Of a stretch of DNA of 18,604 bases, positions 1 through 5,700 are shown piece by piece. The stretch comes from Lachnospiraceae bacterium. GTDB lineage: Bacteria; Bacillota; Clostridia; Lachnospirales; Lachnospiraceae. Position numbers and translations under genes: made by a program. The notes under the pieces were generated by a model. That model saw only the letters and a program-made list of their open reading frames with translations, was not told the DNA's origin and made no database searches. The first letter of the stretch is position 1; each line of letters begins with the position of its first letter. The DNA lies in assembly GCA_009774615.1 (NCBI GenBank), contig VSOC01000072.1, positions 1 to 18,604 on the forward strand, given 5' to 3'.

Positions 1-63
1 ATATCGGATATACTAAAGTCAGCAGCGAAAATAAACCAAAAGAGTAAGTTATTTTGACCGAAG

Positions 64-68
64 GGAGG
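64..68 (+). promoter_or_regulatory. Shine-Dalgarno site that fixes a TTG start
   Basis: GGAGG lies 8 nt upstream of TTG at 77. The first in-frame ATG (92) is 23 nt away from it, too far for normal initiation. The spacing therefore favours the TTG codon as the real start of the ATPase gene. Confidence 0.7.
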
Positions 69-76
69 CGCGGCAG

Positions 77-1372
77 TTGTATCGAAAAATCATGAACTTC
101 CTGGAAGAATGGAAAGAGAGCAGACATCGGAAACCCCTGATTTTACAGGGAGCAAGGCAGGTGGGAAAGACCTATTCTCTTCTGGAATTTGGGCGTAAAT
201 GTTATGAAAATGTGGCCTATTTTAACTTTGAAACAAACCCTAAATTAGCCAAGACCTTTGAAGAGAACATCAGTCCCAAGTACCTGCTGCCGATCTTATC
301 TCATCTTGCAGGGCAGACCATTATCCGGGAAAAAACGCTGATTATTTTTGATGAAGTACAGCTTTGTGAGAGGGCATTGACCTCATTAAAATATTTCTGC
401 GAGGATGCCCCGGATTATCCGATTATTGTGGCGGGAAGCCTTCTCGGCGTGGCAGTAAACCGTGAAAAATTTTCTTTTCCCGTGGGCAAAGTAGAGATAA
501 AAACCCTGTATCCGATGGATATGGAAGAATTTCTGCTTGCCCTGGGGGAGGATGAACTTGTAAAGCAGATAAAACAGTGTTTTGCCGCTGATACCCCTCT
601 TCCCTCGGCCCTCCACGATGCAGCGATGCAGCTTTACCGTCAATATCTTGTCGTCGGCGGAATGCCGGAGTGTGTAAGGCTGTTTGTTGAAACGAAAGAT
701 TATCTCCTTGTCCGCCATACCCAGGATGTAATTCTTGCCAGTTATCTGAATGATATGAGCAAGTATAATAACTTGAATGAGATTAAGAAAACGCGGCTTA
801 CTTATGACAATATTACCGTACAGCTTTCCAGGAAAAATACCCGGTTTCAGTATAAGTTAATTAAAAAAGGCGGCAGGGCTTCAGAGTTTGAAAACGCTAT
901 CGAATGGCTCTGCCTTTCCGGGATTGTTTCACAGGTTTATCAGGTGGAACAAATCAAAAAACCGCTGGAAAATTATCGTGATATTGATGCATTTAAGATT
1001 TATGTATCCGATCCTGGCCTGCTTTGTGCCAAGAAAGATTTAGCGGCAAATGATATCCTCTACATGGTCGAAGAACTTAATGATTTTAAGGGAGGAATGA
1101 CCGAAAATTATGTCCATATACAGCTTACCATCAACGGATATCGAACCTATTACTGGGAATCTGCGCGTGGGGCCGAGGTTGATTTTATTATCCAGCGCGA
1201 CGGAAAGCTGATTCCCGTTGAGGTAAAAGCAGCGGATAATACCAGGGCAAAAAGCTTAAAGGTCTATATGGAAACCTACCATCCGGATTATGCTATTAAG
1301 CTTTCGGCTAAAAATTTCGGCTTTGAGGACAGGAAAAAGACGGTTCCTTTGTATGCTGCGTTTTGTATTTAA
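77..1372 (+). CDS. AAA-type ATPase with DUF4143 (PD-(D/E)XK-like) C-terminal domain
   Basis: A 431-residue protein, the usual length for the AAA_14/DUF4143 family of bacterial and archaeal ATPases, whose biological role is not established. The N-terminal P-loop domain shows Walker A GARQVGKT (residues 25-32, Lys31) and Walker B LIIFDEVQ (Asp92, Glu93). The C-terminal domain ends in a restriction-nuclease-like motif: GAEVDFII (Asp369) followed by IPVEVKA (Glu382, Lys384), as is typical of DUF4143. There is no signal peptide or membrane segment, so it is cytoplasmic. Translation starts at TTG 77 because of the well-placed GGAGG. It stands alone: a gap of more than 1 kb separates it from the sugar operon, and nothing links it to carbohydrate use. 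Such genes are often found as isolated accessory genes. The family call is secure; the function is unknown. Confidence 0.93.
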   Translation: MYRKIMNFLEEWKESRHRKPLILQGARQVGKTYSLLEFGRKCYENVAYFNFETNPKLAKTFEENISPKYLLPILSHLAGQTIIREKTLIIFDEVQLCERALTSLKYFCEDAPDYPIIVAGSLLGVAVNREKFSFPVGKVEIKTLYPMDMEEFLLALGEDELVKQIKQCFAADTPLPSALHDAAMQLYRQYLVVGGMPECVRLFVETKDYLLVRHTQDVILASYLNDMSKYNNLNEIKKTRLTYDNITVQLSRKNTRFQYKLIKKGGRASEFENAIEWLCLSGIVSQVYQVEQIKKPLENYRDIDAFKIYVSDPGLLCAKKDLAANDILYMVEELNDFKGGMTENYVHIQLTINGYRTYYWESARGAEVDFIIQRDGKLIPVEVKAADNTRAKSLKVYMETYHPDYAIKLSAKNFGFEDRKKTVPLYAAFCI

Positions 1373-1385
1373 GCTTTAGTTTGTT

Positions 1386-1418
1386 TTGAAAACTCAAAAT
1401 AATAATTGAAAACTCAAA
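1386..1418. repeat. Two direct copies of TTGAAAACTCAAA with 20-bp period
   Basis: Identical 13-mers lie at 1386-1398 and 1406-1418, two helical turns apart. Each is also partly palindromic (TTTGA...TCAAA or TTGA...TCAA). A TATATA box follows at 1435-1440 without a consensus -35, so the pair could be a regulator site at a promoter. The second copy extends to TTGAAAACTCAAAT, which differs at one base from TTAAAAACTCAAAT at 2361-2374 in the sugar-operon promoter. The sequence is AT-rich, so chance is possible. Confidence 0.45.
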
Positions 1419-1521
1419 TAAAGTGTGATAGGATTATATATAAATTTTATCCAAATGGGATTGGTAAAACGTAATGGAAATATGTATGATCCAAAACAGA
1501 CCTATGAAATGGTGAAATAGG

Positions 1522-1567
1522 TACTTCGCAAAAAAATTGCGAGGTATTGCGAGGTATTTGCGAGGTT
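1522..1567. repeat. Hairpin running into three 10-bp tandem repeats
   Basis: TTGCGAGGTA occurs at 1537-1546 and 1547-1556, and TTGCGAGGTT at 1558-1567. The first copy also pairs with the preceding TACTTCGCAA (1522-1531) to give a 10-bp stem with one G-U pair and a five-A loop. No U tract follows, so it does not look like an intrinsic terminator. Its role is unknown. Confidence 0.6.
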
Positions 1568-1700
1568 GACTAATGTTTGATGCGGTTACAGGATTACTGG
1601 TCATAAAAAAGACAAAGCAGGAGGAAAAAGGGTAAGATAACGGAGTGAAGATAACAGAACGTCACAGATATTAATGCTAAAGGAAGGGAAAAGGTTAGGG

Positions 1701-1901
1701 ATGAGTCAGGAAATGTATGAGTTATTTAAAACAGTAAGCAGTGTTCTTTTTTATGGGCTTGCACTGTTTATTATCATCAGAAATGTGTTAAAGATAAGAG
1801 AGAATAAAAAGCAGAAAAAAAAGGGAGGTAAATTATCCGATAAACTATCCGGTCAGCAAGGCAATGAAACGCAGGATAAGTCATCAGATAAAGAGGGTTG
1901 A
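1701..1901 (+). CDS. Possible small single-pass membrane protein, function unknown
   Basis: A 66-codon frame from ATG 1701 gives a short polar N-terminus, one hydrophobic segment (about residues 10-30, VSSVLFYGLALFIIIRNVL), then a very Lys/Gln/Ser-rich tail that would be cytoplasmic by the positive-inside rule. The upstream ATG at 1674 has no ribosome binding site, whereas an AGGAAGGG stretch lies at 1681-1688, 12 nt ahead of ATG 1701. A terminator follows at 2039-2068, consistent with a short transcript. No family is recognised. It could equally be a chance frame: the composition is low-complexity and there are no homologues that I can name. Confidence 0.35.
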   Translation: MSQEMYELFKTVSSVLFYGLALFIIIRNVLKIRENKKQKKKGGKLSDKLSGQQGNETQDKSSDKEG

Positions 1902-2038
1902 CCGCATATCTTACCGGAACTTTGGAAGATATGCTGGATTTGGGGAAGGGAAGCGAACCGATAAACCATGCGTTTAACTTGTTCTGTCTTTCCACCCTCT
2001 TTTTTACTTCATCGATAAGTTTATTTACATTTTTTATG

Positions 2039-2068
2039 CAGTCTTCTTTTGCGGAAGGCTGTTTTTTT
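2039..2068 (+). terminator. Rho-independent terminator
   Basis: CAGTCTTC (2039-2046) pairs with GAAGGCTG (2054-2061), an 8-bp stem with one G-U pair and a 7-nt loop, followed directly by seven T residues (2062-2068). This orientation fits ending a plus-strand transcript from the small frame at 1701-1901 or from further upstream. Confidence 0.65.
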
Positions 2069-2096
2069 GTTGCCTTTCGGGTCGCCTTTTTGGTTG

Positions 2097-2131
2097 TTTT
2101 TTCATAAAAGACGGGGGAATTTTAAGGTCTT
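2097..2131. repeat. 35-bp dispersed intergenic element, copy 1
   Basis: It begins TTTTTTCATAAAA, continues GACGGGGG and ends TTTTAAGGTCTT. A same-length sequence that matches at most positions lies at 16238-16272. Both copies come after a terminator hairpin. Copy 1 is about 30 nt past the T tract of its terminator. Confidence 0.6.
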
Positions 2132-2224
2132 TCCTGTTAATACTTGCTAAAGCAGCCCGGGATTTGTAAAATTACAGAAAATTTTTATCGGTTGTTTTTG
2201 TTTCTATGTTCTGACCGGCAGAGG

Positions 2225-2295
2225 TTGACCAGCAAGGATTGACCAGCGGGGATTGACCAGCAAGGGTTGATCCGCAGGGAGTTTAACCGGCGGGG
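2225..2295. repeat. 14-bp tandem repeat, four copies plus a degenerate fifth
   Basis: TTGACCAGCAAGGA (2225-2238), TTGACCAGCGGGGA (2239-2252), TTGACCAGCAAGGG (2253-2266), TTGATCCGCAGGGA (2267-2280) and a decayed unit GTTTAACCGGCGGGG (2281-2295). The array ends about 40 bp upstream of the direct-repeat operator of the sugar operon. It is unlikely to be coding, because 14 is not a multiple of three and no frame is open with a start site. Confidence 0.8.
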
Positions 2296-2335
2296 TTAAG
2301 AGAAGGAAAACCCGGAAGGGAATCATTTTTGCAAA

Positions 2336-2374
2336 GTTCTTAAAAATTTACATCTTTTTCTTAAAAACTCAAAT
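2336..2374. promoter_or_regulatory. Candidate AraC-type (YesN) activator site: 18-bp direct repeat, 21-bp period
   Basis: GTTCTTAAAAATTTACAT (2336-2353) and TTTCTTAAAAACTCAAAT (2357-2374) match at 14 of 18 positions, with TTCTTAAAAA identical in both. The 21-bp offset equals two helical turns, the classic layout for AraC-family activators, and the second copy ends at the -35 region of the presumed promoter. The response regulator encoded in this operon has an AraC-type DNA-binding domain and is the obvious candidate. Binding is an inference. Confidence 0.6.
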
Positions 2375-2402
2375 TTTTCCCGGCAGAATTACCAGTTATA
2401 CT
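2374..2402 (+). promoter_or_regulatory. Presumed promoter of the lyase/transport operon
   Basis: A good -10 hexamer TATACT lies at 2397-2402. The -35 position (about 2374-2380, TTTTTCC) does not match the consensus, as expected where an activator recruits polymerase. The direct repeat at 2336-2374 abuts it. The untranslated leader would be about 90 nt, A-rich and with little structure; a 6-bp inverted repeat TTGGTC/GACCAA (2421-2426, 2465-2470) is too weak to call. Confidence 0.55.
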
Positions 2403-2501
2403 TAAACCATCAGAAAAAAATTGGTCATCTTAACAAAATGAAACAAAACGAAACATAACCAAAAGACCAAAACTGAAAACTTTTTACAAGGAGGAAGGAA
2501 T

Positions 2502-3920
2502 ATGCGAAGAAAGAAATTATTATCCCTTATGTTATGTGCAGCTATGGCAGGAACGCTGCTGGCAGGGTGCGGAGGAGGAACGGCAGAAAATACGGGGTCG
2601 TCCGCTGCGACCCAGGCCGGAGAGTCGAAGGCAGATGCTGCGGATAAGGCGGACGATGCAGAAACGAAAGATACAGAGGGCAGCAGTGCAGCGGAGGGCG
2701 GCTCCGGGGAAAGCGTGGTTACGGAACCAACGGAACTGACCTTTATCTTTGCCGACGGCGACGAGGGCGCGAAGTCTTCCATGAATGAGATTGTCAACCG
2801 CTTTAATGATGCCTATCCCGATATTACCGTAAGAATCGAGCCGGGCAACGGCGGCGCGTACAGTGAGTTTTTAAAGACCAAAGAGAGCGTGGGAGAATTC
2901 CCGGATGTTATGGAGATGAGGGATACGGCGGTTTACTACCGGGCGGGGATGTTAGAGCCACTGCCGGATGACCTGGTTTCCCTGTTCCAGACAACGACCG
3001 AATTTGACAATAAGACCTATACGGCTCCGCTTTCCGGCGAGAATACGAACGGCATTATCTATAACAAGAAATATTTTGACGAAAACGGGTTTACCGAGCC
3101 AAAGACCTACGATGAGTTTATCTCCCTCTGCCAGGCGATTAAGGACAAGGGCGATATGGCTCCCCTGGTTATCGGCGGACAGGATATCTGGCACATTGGT
3201 TTCTGGTTCCATAAAGCCTACAACGATCAGGTTCTTTCCCAGGATGCCGATTTTATCAAGCACTGCTATGACGGCAGCAAGGATTTCTCCGATCCTTCCT
3301 TTAAGGCGGTTTTGGAGGAAATGCAGGAAATCTTCCAGTATGCTCAGGACGGATGGGTATCTACGCCGGATGCGCAGATTACCACCTTTTTAGTAAGCGA
3401 TATGGCGGCAATGATGTATTCGGGAACCCACATGTTCTCCCAGATTGAAGCCGCAGATCCAAACTTTGAAATCGGCTGGTTTGCTGTACCAAGCCCGGAC
3501 GGGAAGCTTCGCTTAGTTGGCGGCGGCGGAGCCGGCGGTCTGGCCATTTCCGCGGATTCTGCCAAAGATCCGAATAAGAAGGCAGCCGCAGAAGAATTTA
3601 TCCGCTTCTTCTTTGCCCCGGAAAACTATGTGGTCTACTGCGATACCTTAAACTTTATCCCGACGACCGTAGCCGGAATCGACAGCCATGCAGCGCCGAT
3701 TCTCCAGGAGGTTGTCGAAGCTACGCGCAATGCCGACGATCTGGCACCGATGTGGAACGTACGTGTGGGCGAGAATGAACTTCCTCCGGATTTCCGCAAT
3801 TTCACCTACAAGACGGTAGTTGAGGTCGTACAGGGACAGAGAGATATCGATTCTGCCTGTGAGGAACTGAATAAGACCTGGAAGGTTTCCATGGAAAGCT
3901 TTAATCCTTTAGCACAGTAG
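2502..3920 (+). CDS. Sugar ABC transporter solute-binding lipoprotein (family 1)
   Basis: Captures oligosaccharides outside the membrane and delivers them to the two permeases encoded next. The 472-residue product has a lipoprotein signal: MRRKKLL, a hydrophobic stretch, and lipobox LLAGC with Cys23 as the lipidated residue. A flexible Ala/Asp/Glu/Ser-rich spacer follows to about residue 75, then an SBP_bac_1-type fold (ELTFIFADGDEG..., ending in a W/F-rich C-terminal lobe). Length and order are typical for CUT1 binding proteins. AAGGAGG sits 7 nt before the ATG. It is the first gene of the operon, right after the regulated promoter, where the binding protein is usually the most strongly expressed. 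The ligand is unknown; the context suggests oligosaccharides released by the lyase protein at the end of the operon. Confidence 0.95.
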   Translation: MRRKKLLSLMLCAAMAGTLLAGCGGGTAENTGSSAATQAGESKADAADKADDAETKDTEGSSAAEGGSGESVVTEPTELTFIFADGDEGAKSSMNEIVNRFNDAYPDITVRIEPGNGGAYSEFLKTKESVGEFPDVMEMRDTAVYYRAGMLEPLPDDLVSLFQTTTEFDNKTYTAPLSGENTNGIIYNKKYFDENGFTEPKTYDEFISLCQAIKDKGDMAPLVIGGQDIWHIGFWFHKAYNDQVLSQDADFIKHCYDGSKDFSDPSFKAVLEEMQEIFQYAQDGWVSTPDAQITTFLVSDMAAMMYSGTHMFSQIEAADPNFEIGWFAVPSPDGKLRLVGGGGAGGLAISADSAKDPNKKAAAEEFIRFFFAPENYVVYCDTLNFIPTTVAGIDSHAAPILQEVVEATRNADDLAPMWNVRVGENELPPDFRNFTYKTVVEVVQGQRDIDSACEELNKTWKVSMESFNPLAQ

Positions 3921-3946
3921 TTTTTTGGATGTAATGGAGAAAGAAG

Positions 3947-4834
3947 ATGACAATAAAGAAAAAGAAATTTGATATGGTGACCTTCGGCTTCATTGCCCCG
4001 GCGTTTCTGCTTTTTACGCTGTTTATCATCGTGCCGACCCTGGCCAGCGTATATTACAGCTTTACCTCCTGGGACGGGTTAAGTCCGACCGTAAAGTTTG
4101 TGGGGCTGGCGAACTACCGGGAGATTGCCACAGGTGCCCGTTTCAGAAACGCGCTGGTCAATACCTTCCTGCTGACCTTTTTCATCTCCATCCTGGAAAA
4201 TTCCATGGCTCTGGGCCTGGCGCTCCTGGTGGACAATGTGCGGTGGTGGAAGAACTTTTTTCGGAGTGCATTTTACATCCCCGTCCTGATCAGCGGTATT
4301 GTTTCCGGCTTTATCTGGAAGATTATGTATAACTTTAATTTCGGCGCGGTAAACACCATCCTGAATTCCATCGGGATGGGCAGCGCCCGGCAGGACTGGC
4401 TGGGAAATCCCAAACTGGCGCTGATGATGGTCGGCGTGGTTCTGGTGTGGAAGGGTGCGGGCTACTATATGATTATCTATCTGGCATCCTTGCAGAGTGT
4501 TTCCACGGATATTATTGAGGCTGCTTCCATTGACGGGGCATCGCCCTGGCAGCGGTTTAAGCACATCATCCTTCCGCTGATTTCCGGGGCATTTACCATT
4601 AACTTTACCCTGTCCCTGATCAACGGATTAAAGGTTTTCGACCAGATTTCCGTAATGACGGACGGCGGGCCGGGGTTTACGACCGAAACCATCGTCTATC
4701 TGCTGTATAAGGTGGGCTTTAATGAGGGGCGGCAGGGCTTTGGAACCGCCGTGGGCATCGTCCTTTTATTCATCATTATTATCTTAAACACAATTCAGCA
4801 GAAATTCTTAAAAAGCAGGGAGGTGCAGCTCTAA
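3947..4834 (+). CDS. Sugar ABC transporter permease, MalF/UgpA type
   Basis: One half of the membrane channel for the imported oligosaccharide. It has 295 residues with six predicted helices (about 10-32, 70-95, 104-128, 155-180, 200-225, 262-285). The BPD_transp_1 EAA loop is clear, EAASIDGASPWQRFKHIILP, starting at Glu191, and is the docking site for the ATPase. GGAG at 3936-3939 sits 7 nt ahead of the ATG. The gene follows the binding-protein gene by 26 nt, and its TAA overlaps the next ATG by one base (TAATG), so translation is probably coupled. No ATP-binding subunit is encoded in the window; CUT1 importers in Firmicutes commonly share one ATPase (MsmX type) encoded elsewhere. Confidence 0.95.
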   Translation: MTIKKKKFDMVTFGFIAPAFLLFTLFIIVPTLASVYYSFTSWDGLSPTVKFVGLANYREIATGARFRNALVNTFLLTFFISILENSMALGLALLVDNVRWWKNFFRSAFYIPVLISGIVSGFIWKIMYNFNFGAVNTILNSIGMGSARQDWLGNPKLALMMVGVVLVWKGAGYYMIIYLASLQSVSTDIIEAASIDGASPWQRFKHIILPLISGAFTINFTLSLINGLKVFDQISVMTDGGPGFTTETIVYLLYKVGFNEGRQGFGTAVGIVLLFIIIILNTIQQKFLKSREVQL

Positions 4835-5688
4835 TGCGCGAGATGTCTTTAGAAAAAGCCAAAATAAAGATTCGGCCTTCCCATGTGCTGCTGTTTGTGC
4901 TGACCCTGGTTTTGGCGGTTATCTTTCTGTGGCCGGTGTTCTTTGCGGTAATGTCCGCGTTTAAAAGCAACGGGGATATCTTAAAAAGCCCGGTGGCGCT
5001 GCCGACCTCCTTTTATTTAAAAAACTTTCAGGATTTGTTCGCACAGTCGGATTTTATTACGGCTATCCGGCACAGCCTGATTCTGACGGTTGTTTCCGAG
5101 GCGCTGATTGTCTGCATCGTTCCGATGGCTTCCTATGCTATCGAACGGCGATCCACGCGGATAACCGCACTGATTTACACTTATTTTCTGGCAGGGATGA
5201 TGATTCCGTTTCATCTGTACATGTTCCCTCTGTTTAAGGAGATGAAGATCTTCGGGATTTACGGAACACTGGCCGGTCCGATTGTCTGCTATATTTCGGG
5301 TTCCGTTGCCTTTGGGGCGCTTTTATATGGAAGCTTTTTAAAAGGTGTTCCATTAGAGATTGAGGAGGCGGCACAGATTGACGGATGTACACCTTTCCAG
5401 ACCTTCTGGAAGGTGACCTTCCCCCTTCTTGGCCCCTGTACTGCTTCCATGGTGGTGCTGAACGGGTTAAATATCTGGAATGACTTCCTGATGCCTTACC
5501 TGGCACTTCCGTCGAATCAGGCAAAGACCATCACCGTGGAGGTGTATTCCTTCGTCGGACAGTACACGGCCCGCTGGGATATCGTATTTGCCGGAACCGT
5601 GTGCTCCATCGTACCGGCGCTGATGATATTTATCCTTCTCCAGAAGTACTTTGTGAAAGGAATTACTGCCGGGGCGGCGAAAGGTTAG
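4834..5688 (+). CDS. Sugar ABC transporter permease, MalG/UgpE type
   Basis: Second half of the importer channel. The 284-residue protein has a first helix at about residues 18-40 (VLLFVLTLVLAVIFLWPVFF) and an EAA loop EEAAQIDGCTPFQTFWKV from Glu177, followed by the usual C-terminal helices and a short KG-rich tail. The start ATG at 4834 overlaps the stop of the previous gene, and GGGAGG lies at 4818-4823; ATG 4843 is an alternative start three codons later. It pairs with the preceding MalF-type permease, as in nearly all CUT1 systems. Substrate specificity cannot be read from the permease. Confidence 0.95.
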   Translation: MREMSLEKAKIKIRPSHVLLFVLTLVLAVIFLWPVFFAVMSAFKSNGDILKSPVALPTSFYLKNFQDLFAQSDFITAIRHSLILTVVSEALIVCIVPMASYAIERRSTRITALIYTYFLAGMMIPFHLYMFPLFKEMKIFGIYGTLAGPIVCYISGSVAFGALLYGSFLKGVPLEIEEAAQIDGCTPFQTFWKVTFPLLGPCTASMVVLNGLNIWNDFLMPYLALPSNQAKTITVEVYSFVGQYTARWDIVFAGTVCSIVPALMIFILLQKYFVKGITAGAAKG

Positions 5689-5700
5689 CCGGGAGATTGC

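Larger units (their letters stand above)
1373..1700. other. AT-rich intergenic stretch with short repeats, no convincing gene
   Basis: No confident coding sequence is seen. Two tiny frames exist (1455-1520, 21 codons; 1573-1635, 20 codons), but neither has a convincing ribosome binding site or recognisable product. The stretch contains a 13-bp direct repeat of 20-bp period (1386-1418), a TATATA box near 1435-1440 that could be a -10 element, and a hairpin with 10-bp tandem repeats at 1522-1567. I see no clear intrinsic terminator for the upstream ATPase gene. Confidence 0.6.
1902..2335. other. Gene-poor stretch with terminator and repeats
   Basis: The stretch holds a terminator-like hairpin (2039-2068), one copy of a 35-bp dispersed element (2097-2131) and a run of 14-bp tandem repeats (2225-2295). 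A plus-strand frame from TTG 1898 to 2107 runs through the terminator and is Phe-rich, so I do not call it. The reverse strand over about 2106-1800 reads as a Lys-rich, protein-like sequence but lacks a proper start and is discussed as a finding. Confidence 0.55.

Noticed and set aside
9..14. TATACT as a -10 box for the ATPase gene
   Set aside because: It is a good hexamer, but any -35 would lie outside the window, so it cannot be supported.
77..1372. The AAA/DUF4143 ATPase as part of the sugar system or a defence system
   Set aside because: More than 1 kb and a terminator separate it from the operon, and no toxin, nuclease or phage-defence partner gene is adjacent.
1455..1635. Two mini-frames (1455-1520 and 1573-1635) as leader peptides
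   Set aside because: Neither has a convincing ribosome binding site, a recognisable product or an associated attenuator structure.
1898..2107. Plus-strand frame from TTG 1898 overlapping the stop of the small frame
   Set aside because: It runs through a terminator hairpin, is Phe-rich like an antisense shadow of Lys-rich sequence, and matches no known family.
1522..2295. Repeats in the gap as a CRISPR array
   Set aside because: Units are 10 or 14 bp and directly tandem without unique spacers, and no cas genes are present.
2421..2470. TTGGTC/GACCAA inverted repeat in the operon leader as a riboswitch or attenuator
   Set aside because: A 6-bp stem with a 38-nt A-rich loop is too weak, and no terminator or conserved aptamer features accompany it.
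2402..2797. Reverse-strand frame overlapping the start of the binding-protein gene
   Set aside because: Its Ser/Ala/Pro-rich sequence mirrors the lipoprotein linker, and it covers the promoter and ribosome binding site of the real gene.
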